Shown: in pieces, positions 26,609-33,946 of the stretch
Position numbering within the stretch: the first letter of the stretch is position 1
Layout: every line of letters begins with the position of its first letter
Assembly: GCF_004006665.1 (NCBI RefSeq)
Contig: NZ_QOCL01000009.1
Span: 372,001-436,000, forward strand
Length of the DNA stretch: 64,000 bases
From: Halobacteriovorax sp. HLS
GTDB lineage: Bacteria > Bdellovibrionota > Bacteriovoracia > Bacteriovoracales > Bacteriovoracaceae
Reading direction: 5' to 3'
Translations under genes and position numbers: made by a program
Notes under the pieces: model-generated
Seen by the model: only the letters and a program-made list of their open reading frames with translations
Databases searched by the model: none
What the model was told of the DNA's origin: nothing

Positions 26609-26740
26609 ATGAGTTTTGAAGTATTTGTAGCTATTTGCCTTGTTGTTTGTTGGGCGTCTTTTCCAATCTCATTAATTATTGCAACTAAATCTTTTGAAGA
26701 CGATATTATCGGTGGTGGACATCACGACGAAGAGCACTAA
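26609..26740 (+). CDS. 43-residue single-helix membrane protein
   Basis: A short frame, 43 residues from an ATG with GGAG just upstream. Residues 4-26 form one hydrophobic helix with two cysteines (AICLVVCWAS). The tail is acidic and ends GGGHHDEEH, a possible metal-binding end. It has its own upstream gap, and its stop shares CTAA with the convergent response-regulator stop, an arrangement common for true genes here. I do not recognise it; small subunits of respiratory complexes look similar, but there are no such genes nearby. Confidence 0.55.
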   Translation: MSFEVFVAICLVVCWASFPISLIIATKSFEDDIIGGGHHDEEH

Positions 26741-27126
26741 GCCGCTTTTGTATTCGTCTTAAGTATCTTCGCAACTAAAGCGGGGATGATTTCGACCTTA
26801 AAAGGCTTTGGAAGTAGCATGACACCGTCTAAGGCCTTTAATCTAATTTCAAAATTTTCCAATTCTCCAGTAATTAATAACACAGGAATATTTGCAGATG
26901 ATGCTATTTCATTAGCTAATTTTATTCCGTCTTTCTTTGGTATATTTAGATCTGTAACCACCATAGAGAACTTCTGATTCTTTAACTTTGTGCTGGCCTC
27001 AAGCCCATCGGTAGCGCAAATCACTTGAAAGTCAGCATCTAAAAGTGCTGTCTGTATGAGGTTTCTTAATTTAACATCATCTTCAACTAACAATATATAT
27101 GGTTTAGTATTCTTGTGTTGATGCAT
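26737..27126 (-). CDS. Single-domain response regulator
   Basis: A 129-residue receiver domain. LLVEDDVKL gives the acidic pair, MVVTDLNIPKKDG the phospho-acceptor Asp near residue 60, LLITGE the Thr, and LPKPF the Lys-Pro. No output domain is present. AAGGA precedes the ATG. No kinase is adjacent, so the partner is elsewhere. It is one of three lone receivers in the window and overlaps the small membrane gene by 4 bp at the stop. Confidence 0.88.
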   Translation of the reverse strand: MHQHKNTKPYILLVEDDVKLRNLIQTALLDADFQVICATDGLEASTKLKNQKFSMVVTDLNIPKKDGIKLANEIASSANIPVLLITGELENFEIRLKALDGVMLLPKPFKVEIIPALVAKILKTNTKAA

Positions 27127-27282
27127 TAGATATCCTTTGTCTTTTTAAGTTATATAATTGTCGGCTTAATGGGTGAAAATAAAAACTTAAGATTTTTAAA
27201 GGATTAAGTGTTTAGTAATTTCAGATAGTTATAAGTGTTCTAATAAGGGAGCTGTCTCTTGGAATAGTTAGAAAAGTGCAAA

Positions 27283-27927
27283 CTAAAAGTGTTTTATAAG
27301 CCACTTTCTTAAGTGTTGTATCTCTTCAATATCGATCTCATGGCCCATATGGTATTCGTGCCATTCGATATCTAGTCCGTCATCGAGAAGTGTTAGGGTC
27401 TGTTGTTCTACATCCTTAAAAGGGATGGCCTGATCCACTTGACCGTGGGCGATAAAAATAGGTGTCTCGCTCAAAATATCACTATGCTTATACTCCATCC
27501 TTTCAAGATAGATCCTTGGACTTAAGCATATAACACCAGCAAATTTTCTCTTAAGCTTTAAAAAGCTATGTATCGCTATACAGCCTCCTTGAGAGAATCC
27601 GGCGATAAAAATATCTTCATTTTTATATCCATGAGCGGTTAGTTCATTAATTAGTTCTTCGATGAGATCAATAGAGTTATGAATTCCTTCAATCGGGTTT
27701 CCTGGTGGTAGATCGTACCAAGAAAAACCAAAGAGGTAAGGCTTTGGTGCGTTTACAAGCAGAAAGTCGAGACAAGTTTGATTAAGCTCATTAGCAATAT
27801 CAACGTAAGAGTTCTTGTTATCACCAATTCCATGCATGAGGATCATGATCTTAGTTGAGCTAACTGGTCCACTAAATTTAGCAGGCAAAAATGTACTATC
27901 TAAAACTTTCGAAGAAAACATATTCAT
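27283..27927 (-). CDS. Alpha/beta hydrolase, carboxylesterase/phospholipase type
   Basis: A 214-residue serine hydrolase of the acyl-protein-thioesterase/carboxylesterase family. MILMHGIGDNKNSY forms the oxyanion side, IAGFSQGGCIAIH holds the nucleophile Ser (about residue 116), HGQVDQAIPF the Asp, and YHMGHEI the His. Length is normal. It acts on short acyl esters or lysophospholipids in the cytoplasm; no signal peptide is present. The start lacks a clear ribosome-binding site, and the Met at codon 3 is an equal choice. Confidence 0.9.
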   Translation of the reverse strand: MNMFSSKVLDSTFLPAKFSGPVSSTKIMILMHGIGDNKNSYVDIANELNQTCLDFLLVNAPKPYLFGFSWYDLPPGNPIEGIHNSIDLIEELINELTAHGYKNEDIFIAGFSQGGCIAIHSFLKLKRKFAGVICLSPRIYLERMEYKHSDILSETPIFIAHGQVDQAIPFKDVEQQTLTLLDDGLDIEWHEYHMGHEIDIEEIQHLRKWLIKHF

Positions 27928-27985
27928 TTTTTATCAGCTTAGACGAGAAGATACAAGTAAGCTTGGCGTATTATGCCTCGTGGCG

Positions 27986-28014
27986 TTAAAAGTAAATATT
28001 CGATAAAATATAAT
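27986..28014 (+). promoter_or_regulatory. Promoter of rplY
   Basis: A perfect -10 box TATAAT at 28009-28014 lies 17 bp after TTAAAA (27986-27991, four of six matches to the -35 consensus). The GTG start of rplY is 42 bases downstream with AGGGAGG in between. Confidence 0.5.
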
Positions 28015-28055
28015 GTATCCAAAATAAGGATAAGTACAATCAGGGAGGTACTAGA

Positions 28056-28670
28056 GTGTACGAACTACTAAAAACACAATACAGAGAAGAACCAGTTAAT
28101 ACTCTTCGTAAAGAAGGCTATGTTCCAGGTGTTGTTTATGGAAAAGGTATGGAGTCAGTTAGTTTTAAAGTAAACTCTCTTGCGATTACAAAATTCCTAC
28201 ACCACTCAGGAAAAGTATTTGAAGTTGAGATCCAAGGAAGAGGAAAGCACTTAGTGTCACTTGATAATATTCAATTTGATAATATGGGTGACAAGATGAT
28301 GCACGTTGCTTTTCACAAGATCTCTGCAAACGAGAAGACTACAGTAACTCTTCCAATTCACTTTGAAGGTACTGCTGTAGGAACTAAATCAGGTGGAATT
28401 ATTCAACACGTTCTTAACGAAGTTGAAGTTAAAGGACTACCAGGGGATATGCCAGAATATATCGTTGTAGACGTAGCGTCTCTTGATATACATGGACATT
28501 TCTGTTTAAAAGACATTCCAGCACCTAAGGGACTAGAGTGGGCACATGATATAGAAGCAAATGTTGTTTCTTGTCATCCACCAAAAGTAGAAGTAGTTGC
28601 TGAAGAAGTTGTTGAAACTGAAGCAGTTGTAGCTGAAGAGGTTACTACTGAAGACAAGCAAGCAGCTTAA
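28056..28670 (+). CDS. rplY: Ribosomal protein L25 / general stress protein Ctc
   Basis: A 204-residue long-form L25 (Ctc/TL5 type) that binds 5S rRNA in the large ribosomal subunit. The N-terminal half is the L25 domain (REEPVNTLRKEGYVPGVVYGKG and later HLVSLDNIQFDNMGDKMMHVAFHKI). The C-terminal half is the TL5/Ctc beta domain (VTLPIHFEGTAVGTKSGGIIQHVLNEVEV) plus an acidic Glu/Val-rich tail. The start is GTG with AGGGAGG eight bases upstream. It has its own promoter and terminator. Confidence 0.95.
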   Translation: MYELLKTQYREEPVNTLRKEGYVPGVVYGKGMESVSFKVNSLAITKFLHHSGKVFEVEIQGRGKHLVSLDNIQFDNMGDKMMHVAFHKISANEKTTVTLPIHFEGTAVGTKSGGIIQHVLNEVEVKGLPGDMPEYIVVDVASLDIHGHFCLKDIPAPKGLEWAHDIEANVVSCHPPKVEVVAEEVVETEAVVAEEVTTEDKQAA

Positions 28671-28693
28671 TCAATTTTTTTTAAAGTTAAATT

Positions 28694-28730
28694 GGCCCAA
28701 GATTTTCTTTCTTGGGCCTTTTGTCTTTTT
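28694..28730 (+). terminator. Rho-independent terminator of rplY
   Basis: GGCCCAAGA and TCTTGGGCC form a 9-bp perfect stem with a 7-base loop at 28694-28718, followed by TTTTGTCTTTTT. It lies 23 bp after the rplY stop. It falls inside the open frame that leads into the cysteine-repeat gene. Confidence 0.9.
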
Positions 28731-28971
28731 ATCCTTAAACTCCTTTTCCCAATTTAATAAACCGACGACTAAATTTAGCTGGGTTCAAGACACAACAAAC
28801 CCTTACAAAGGGAAGTGTTATGAATATGATATAAAGACTGGTGGACAAGAGTTTCAAGTTAAGGTTTCTAGGCAAAAGTGCCGCCCTAGTGAGACAGAGT
28901 ACCTATGGATCGAAAATAGTAATGGACTATCTGGAAAGTGTTACGAGGTAGACTCTGAAACAAAGGGGAGC
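28702..28971 (+). other. In-frame upstream extension of the cysteine-repeat gene without a standard start codon
   Basis: The frame of the cysteine-repeat protein is open back to 28633, and this stretch is clearly coding-like. From 28702 it reads IFFLGPFVFLSLNSFSQ, a good signal peptide core, and then supplies two more copies of the G-x-C-Y-E repeat (GKCYEYD and GKCYEVD). No in-frame ATG, GTG or TTG occurs before the TTG at 28972. Possible starts are ATT at 28702 or CTG at 28648, the latter with GAGG six bases upstream inside rplY. Either an unusual start is used or the true start was lost when this region became the rplY terminator. Confidence 0.6.
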
Positions 28972-30132
28972 TTGTATTCTTTATCTGTTTTAAATGGAAA
29001 ATGTCTTTTGGAAAAAAAGTCTTTTCAATTTGTTCAAACCAGTGAACTTTCTGGAGAGTGTTATCAAATTATTTCTGACACTAATCGAATGAAAGTTAAA
29101 ACAGATTCGTGCAAAACAAGTGAAGTAAGTTATCATTGGCTTAGTTCCTCTTCTGGATGGGGAGGGAAGTGTTATGAGATTGATGCTAATGATGGTCCTA
29201 GTGCATTTATTAATAAAGCAAAGCATGAAATGTGTCGTCCAAGTAAAGTTCGCTATTCTGTAAGAACGAGTGAATTTAATCAAGCAGGAGATTGCTATGA
29301 AGTTGATAGCGAAAATGGTAGACAGGCCTATTCCTATAAAGTGAGAAGAGAGAATTGTTTCACCGCCAAAGAGAGTGAAAAAAAATATGCTTGGAAACAG
29401 GTTGGGCCTTATAAAGGCGAGTGCTTAGAGTCTCAAGTCTCTAGTGATAATAAGGTCACAATTAAAAAATCTAATTATGAAAATTGTGTGGACTTCAAAG
29501 TTAGAGAAAAATTTATAAAGCTAGATCCCGTCTCAGGTGTCTGTGTGCTCGTTGATGACGAGACTTCTGGCAAGTTATTTGTGCATCAAATATCTATGTC
29601 GAAATGTAGAAGTCAGATAAAGGAATTTGATTATCAATTTATTACTCTTTCAGATGGAAATGTACGGTGCTACGAAATTGATAGAAAGACCCAAGGTGAG
29701 AGCTATATAAAGAAAACACTGATTGATGAATGTCAGGATCTTAAAATAACTCCAAAGTGGTTTGCTGATGAAGATGACCCATGGAGTGGAAAATGTTTAG
29801 GAGTTAATGAAAAGGGTGAAGTGCATTCTAAAAAGAGTTTAAATCCTTTAAAATGTAGACCGGAGAAAGTAAAAGTTCTGTGGCATAATTATGAAAGATT
29901 TAATGGGTTTTGCTTTGAGGTTGACGGTGAAAAGGGTCCTGAGTATTACGCTAAGAAAATTGATATCTCCAAATGCAAGCCAACTTTTACTAAATTCATT
30001 TTTTATAGAAAGAAGAATGAAAAGAGTGGGAATTGCTTTGATGCTGACTCAAAGACTGGTGGAGAACTCTACCATAAAAGGGTAGGAGCAAAGTCTTGTA
30101 AAAGAGAATTGCCCCAAATTAAAAAAGACTAG
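28972..30132 (+). CDS. Cysteine-repeat protein (nine repeats here, eleven with the upstream extension)
   Basis: The longest frame with an ordinary start (TTG at 28972) gives 386 residues, but that TTG has no good ribosome-binding site and cuts into a repeat, so the real protein probably begins upstream. It is made of units of about 36-43 residues. Each opens with G-x-C-(Y/F/L)-E-x-D and has a second Cys 15-20 residues on, often as C-(R/K)-P. Two cysteines per unit suggest one disulfide each, in an exported protein. I know no named domain with this pattern. It overlaps the convergent zincin-like gene by 4 bp. Confidence 0.7.
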   Translation: MYSLSVLNGKCLLEKKSFQFVQTSELSGECYQIISDTNRMKVKTDSCKTSEVSYHWLSSSSGWGGKCYEIDANDGPSAFINKAKHEMCRPSKVRYSVRTSEFNQAGDCYEVDSENGRQAYSYKVRRENCFTAKESEKKYAWKQVGPYKGECLESQVSSDNKVTIKKSNYENCVDFKVREKFIKLDPVSGVCVLVDDETSGKLFVHQISMSKCRSQIKEFDYQFITLSDGNVRCYEIDRKTQGESYIKKTLIDECQDLKITPKWFADEDDPWSGKCLGVNEKGEVHSKKSLNPLKCRPEKVKVLWHNYERFNGFCFEVDGEKGPEYYAKKIDISKCKPTFTKFIFYRKKNEKSGNCFDADSKTGGELYHKRVGAKSCKRELPQIKKD

Positions 30133-30659
30133 ATACCAACAGCACTTTGCAATGGTGCTTTATTGTATGTAAAAAGTTCTGTTAGATAACTCGTCTTGTA
30201 TTGAACGTAGTGAGCAGAACCAGGAATTACTGGATTCATAATGGAGCCCTTCACTGAGTAGCTATCCTTACTTAATATTTCACTATCATGTTCTCTGTTT
30301 AAGCTACAATGACCTAGTTCGTGATAGATCATAACTTCCCTTTGATAGCTACTTGCCTTATCCCACCAAGATTTCTTGATAATAACTTCTTTCGTTCCGT
30401 CACTATAGCTATTACAAACTCCGTCAAAATTTTCGTTAGAAGTATCACCAAAGTTAACTGGAATATCTCCAATATTAAAGCTTGGTTGATTGAGATACTT
30501 TCTCGCATTTGAAGTAAAGCTATCTGTATAGGGTTTGAATGTAGAGTCCGAAGAAGCAAATTGTCTTGTGCCACTAATATGTTGAATATGCTTTTGCGAA
30601 GCTACTCCACATCCTGTAAAAGTGAGTAATAAAAATGTCATAAGTAGTAATTGTTTCAT
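30129..30659 (-). CDS. Lipoprotein with HELGH zinc-protease motif
   Basis: A 176-residue lipoprotein (lipobox FTGC, Cys17). Near residue 117 it carries MIYHELGHCSLNREHDSE, the HExxH motif of zinc metallopeptidases, with a third His seven residues after the second. A downstream SIMNPVI could be a Met-turn. The third ligand spacing is one residue longer than in classical metzincins, so the clan is unsure. It is probably a periplasm-facing protease, perhaps acting on cell-surface proteins. It ends inside the stop of the convergent cysteine-repeat gene. Confidence 0.75.
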   Translation of the reverse strand: MKQLLLMTFLLLTFTGCGVASQKHIQHISGTRQFASSDSTFKPYTDSFTSNARKYLNQPSFNIGDIPVNFGDTSNENFDGVCNSYSDGTKEVIIKKSWWDKASSYQREVMIYHELGHCSLNREHDSEILSKDSYSVKGSIMNPVIPGSAHYVQYKTSYLTELFTYNKAPLQSAVGI

Positions 30660-30834
30660 TTGATCCCCTTAAATGTCACACACTACTAAGAGCAAGAAGG
30701 ATGCCGAATATTACCTTATAATTTCAGTAGTTTAATAAGATTTTCTTGTAAAAAAAATGTACAGTGATCTAAGTTGTCTCTTTTTTAAACACTAATTCCA
30801 TGTATAATTTAACTATATTTAATTGAAGGTAAGT

Positions 30835-31191
30835 ATGAATAGAACAATCTTAATTGTAGATGATGAAGAGGATATTAGAGATCTTTTAAAGGTTTACTTT
30901 GTTGATGAGGGATACAAAGTTATCGAAGCAAAAGATGGATTAGAAGGCTACTCTAAATTAGAGAATGAAAATGTCGATGTCATTATTTCTGATGTTAAAA
31001 TGCCAAATTTAAATGGAATTGAATTTTCAAAAAGAGCGAAGGCCTTTAAGCCTGATATTCCAATCTATCTGGTTACTGCATTTAGCGAATATACTGAAAA
31101 AGAAGTTTTGGCCATTGGTGTTGAGGCCATAATATTTAAACCTTTTGATATAAGTGAAATTGTCGATTTAGTAGATCGTCATTTTAAATAG
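30835..31191 (+). CDS. Single-domain response regulator
   Basis: A 118-residue lone receiver: LIVDDEEDIRDLL (acidic pair), VIISDVKMPNLNG (phospho-acceptor Asp near residue 52), VTAFSEY (Thr) and IFKPF (Lys-Pro). The ATG at 30835 follows AAGG by five bases; a TTG 12 bases earlier overlaps that site and is less likely. No kinase is adjacent. The Mpo1-like gene starts 5 bp after the stop, so the two may be cotranscribed without an obvious shared role. Confidence 0.9.
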   Translation: MNRTILIVDDEEDIRDLLKVYFVDEGYKVIEAKDGLEGYSKLENENVDVIISDVKMPNLNGIEFSKRAKAFKPDIPIYLVTAFSEYTEKEVLAIGVEAIIFKPFDISEIVDLVDRHFK

Positions 31192-31195
31192 TCCT

Positions 31196-31666
31196 ATGAG
31201 AAGTTTATCACAGTGGCTCGAAGAGTATGGACAAAGTCACCAAAATTCAGTCAATCAGACGATTCATAAGATATGCGTTCCTTTGATTGAGTTTTCATTG
31301 CTGGGGATATTTTGGTTAATTCCAACGCCGCAGATCTTTTGGAATATTCCTTATCTAAATTGGGCAACTCTGTTTAGCTTCTTAGCATTAATCTTCTATG
31401 TTTCTCTTCTTAATTTCAAGTATCTCCTAGGTTCAATATGCATGCTCTTTCCGATGCTTATTCTGATCTCATTTCTTAAAAATAGCTATGGTGGAATTAT
31501 TATTTATGGATTTGGTTTGATCTTTGCTCTTTCCTGGATAGGTCAGTTTATAGGTCATAAAATTGAGGGGAAGAAGCCATCTTTCTTTAAAGACTTATTC
31601 TTTCTTTTAATTGGCCCTCTATGGGTATTAAAGTCACTCTTTCAAAAATTAGGAATTGAAGACTAA
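31196..31666 (+). CDS. Mpo1-like (DUF962) membrane protein
   Basis: A 156-residue membrane protein with four helices. The N-terminal WLEEYGQSHQNSVNQTIHKICVPLI is the hallmark of the DUF962/Mpo1 family, whose yeast member is an iron-dependent dioxygenase of 2-hydroxy fatty acids. A second histidine block (GQFIGHKIEGKKPSFFKD) near residue 122 completes the conserved metal-type ligands. Activity on hydroxy fatty acids in the membrane is likely by family. Its stop shares CTAA with the convergent trmB stop. Confidence 0.87.
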   Translation: MRSLSQWLEEYGQSHQNSVNQTIHKICVPLIEFSLLGIFWLIPTPQIFWNIPYLNWATLFSFLALIFYVSLLNFKYLLGSICMLFPMLILISFLKNSYGGIIIYGFGLIFALSWIGQFIGHKIEGKKPSFFKDLFFLLIGPLWVLKSLFQKLGIED

Positions 31667-32253
31667 CTCTTTTTAAAAGTTAAATTATAAATAGTTTGGC
31701 CTCTTTCAAGGTACTTTCTTTCAAAGTGAGTACGTCCTCGTACACCATCTCTAGATGTGATCTCTTTACTTTCAATTAATTGAAGTTTCCAAGTTGAAGT
31801 CATAAACTCTTTACATTCTTGTGCATAGAAAAGCTCATTCGTTGCAAAGATGATTTCTCCATCGGGCCTTAATGTATGGATAACCTGTTGCATGAAAGGC
31901 ATGGCATGGAATCTCTTATTTTGATGTGCAGGTTTAGGGTTCGGATTTGGAAAGAGAAAGAAGTACTTACTAACAGTCTCCTTTTCAAGAACATGAGATA
32001 TCCATGAAATAGCATTTTCGTGTAAAGGTAGAAGATTTGTAGGGCTACCATGATTAATAAATCTTCGGTGAAACTTTTCAAACTTATCTCTTGTGTGCTC
32101 CAATGCCACGAGGTATCTGTCGGGATTTGCACCAGAGTATTGTATGGGATGAAGACCAACTCCACAGCCAACTTCTATATCAAGAGGTAATGAAGGGTAC
32201 TCAAAAGAATCTATTTTAGGTTTAGGAATATTATCTATGGAAAATTTTCTCAT
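31663..32253 (-). CDS. trmB: tRNA (guanine-N7-)-methyltransferase TrmB
   Basis: A 196-residue SAM-dependent methyltransferase matching TrmB, which makes m7G46 in tRNA. The SAM loop is DIEVGCGVGLHPIQY. The family marker after strand 4 is YFFLFPNPNPKPAHQNKRFHAMPF, where most members read PDPWPKxRHxKRR, so this copy is divergent there. The C-terminal TSRDGVRGRTHFERKYLERG matches the TrmB end (T-x-(F/Y)-E-x-(R/K)). It is somewhat shorter than E. coli TrmB at the N-terminus. No strong ribosome-binding site is seen. Confidence 0.8.
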   Translation of the reverse strand: MRKFSIDNIPKPKIDSFEYPSLPLDIEVGCGVGLHPIQYSGANPDRYLVALEHTRDKFEKFHRRFINHGSPTNLLPLHENAISWISHVLEKETVSKYFFLFPNPNPKPAHQNKRFHAMPFMQQVIHTLRPDGEIIFATNELFYAQECKEFMTSTWKLQLIESKEITSRDGVRGRTHFERKYLERGQTIYNLTFKKS

Positions 32254-32310
32254 TACAATTTTATATCAAATTTCTAATATAGTTAAAAGAAATTCGTGCT
32301 ATAAGTAGGA

Positions 32311-33186
32311 ATGAATGAAGCATATCTCTATGGACTAGGCGCTAATTTGACTTTCGCCCTTGGTTCTCAGATCTTTACAATGTACTCAAGAAGAATCTCA
32401 TCAGTTTGGATGAACTTCTTTAAAGCTCTTGTAGGTCTTGTATGCTTTGGTCTATCTGTTTCATTATTCTCTACATGGAATAGTATTTCGCTGACATTCT
32501 TTCTACTATTTTTCAGTTCTGGCTTTATTGGTCTTGGAGTTGGAGACATATTCTTGCTTAAATCCTTTAGTGAGATGGGTCCTGGTAGAACGCTTATGTT
32601 ATTTGGATTTCAACCTCTGATCATTGGCATTTTGAGCTACTTTGTTTTTGGGCAGACAATCGACTCTACTAAATTTTGGGCGATTGCTTTTTTTATTCTC
32701 TGTCTGGGCACTTTCTCGATTGAATCATTTAAAAGTTCTGGCTCGTGGAATGTTCGCGCTATTTCTATTGCTTTTCTAGGAATGACTTTAGATGGAATAG
32801 GAGTTGTCATTACCAGATATAGCTTTGATAATAATCCTCTGATTGGATCGATGGAGGGGAATTTCTATCGCTGCATTGGGGCCGTGAGTGTCTTTCTCAT
32901 TCTATCGATAATTAGACCTTTTGGTTTTTTACAGAAATGGAAAATGCAAACCACAAGAGATAAGTTATTGCTTTGTGTTGGAAGTCTTCTTGGAACATTC
33001 ATATGTCTGGCCCTCTATTTGAAGGCAATGCAAACAGCACACCTAGCAACTCTTTCGGGAATCGCTATTACAGGAACTATCTTTTCAAGTTTATTTGAAT
33101 CTATTATTGAAAGGAAATGGCCAAGTAGATATTTAATTCTAGCTTTTATTTTCTTTTTATTTGGAATGAACTTTCTTCTTTTCTAA
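32311..33186 (+). CDS. EamA/DMT family transporter
   Basis: A 291-residue membrane protein with ten predicted helices in two EamA repeats, the usual layout of drug/metabolite transporters. The first repeat includes GLGVGDIFLLKSFSEMGPGRTLMLFGFQPLIIGILSYFVFGQ and the second ends with THLATLSGIAITGTIFSSLFESII-type sequence. The substrate cannot be inferred. It is a single gene between divergent trmB and convergent grxB. Confidence 0.87.
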   Translation: MNEAYLYGLGANLTFALGSQIFTMYSRRISSVWMNFFKALVGLVCFGLSVSLFSTWNSISLTFFLLFFSSGFIGLGVGDIFLLKSFSEMGPGRTLMLFGFQPLIIGILSYFVFGQTIDSTKFWAIAFFILCLGTFSIESFKSSGSWNVRAISIAFLGMTLDGIGVVITRYSFDNNPLIGSMEGNFYRCIGAVSVFLILSIIRPFGFLQKWKMQTTRDKLLLCVGSLLGTFICLALYLKAMQTAHLATLSGIAITGTIFSSLFESIIERKWPSRYLILAFIFFLFGMNFLLF

Positions 33187-33190
33187 AGAA

Positions 33191-33832
33191 TTATCTCCAA
33201 AAATCTTCATGATAGTTGAACTTTGTCAGTCTTCTCACTTCTTGTAGGTAAGTATCTAACTTCTGTGAGAACTGAAACTCTGGAAATATGTACATACCCC
33301 ATAAGTGTGAAGCTATCATAATGTCTAAGATAGTTATTTTTTCACTCTGATAAAATGGAAGCAGCTCCTTTTCTAGAGAACTTAATGTCGTACTGAGTCC
33401 GTTTAGAAAAGTTTCTTTATTTTGTATGAGTTTTGAAAATGGTCCTCGTTTAGATTCTTTCTTATCTTGAAAATACTTTCTCGATTGATCATTGAACTCT
33501 GGTGTCCACATCCAATATGGCATACATAGTGAGTGAACATTTGATCCAATTTCGCTAAGTAGAGAATTTAGTTCTTCTAACTTTTCTTCAGTTAATAAGT
33601 CACAACGCAATAGGTTGTCAGTATCAAGGATTTTTATAATATCTAAGCTCTCATTACTTACTCTTGAATCTCCAAAATCGAATATAGGAAGCATTTTTAC
33701 TCCCATTAATTGAACTGGAGTAGATTCATCGTCGTATGGAAGAACAATGGATTCATATTTAAGATTTAAAAGGCCTAGGGCCATTCTAACTCTGACACAG
33801 AAAGGGCAATGTACGTAATGATATAGTTTCAT
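33191..33832 (-). CDS. grxB: Glutaredoxin 2 (GrxB) family protein
   Basis: A 213-residue protein of the GrxB type: a GST-like fold with an N-terminal thioredoxin domain and a helical C-terminal domain, larger than classical glutaredoxins. The active site is HCPFC (Cys9 and Cys12), followed by VRVRMALGLLNL. The cis-proline block is VKMLPIFDF and then SNESLDIIKILD, the glutathione-binding segment. It reduces protein or glutathione mixed disulfides in the cytoplasm. No clear ribosome-binding site precedes the ATG. Confidence 0.9.
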   Translation of the reverse strand: MKLYHYVHCPFCVRVRMALGLLNLKYESIVLPYDDESTPVQLMGVKMLPIFDFGDSRVSNESLDIIKILDTDNLLRCDLLTEEKLEELNSLLSEIGSNVHSLCMPYWMWTPEFNDQSRKYFQDKKESKRGPFSKLIQNKETFLNGLSTTLSSLEKELLPFYQSEKITILDIMIASHLWGMYIFPEFQFSQKLDTYLQEVRRLTKFNYHEDFWR

Positions 33833-33946
33833 AGCAATATATTAGTAGATGAGACTTTTAGTGGCAATTAAAGAGTAGAATATTAAACATTTTCTTAACA
33901 GAGTGAGTTTATCTAATTAGAATAATATGTATTATAGGAGAATATA

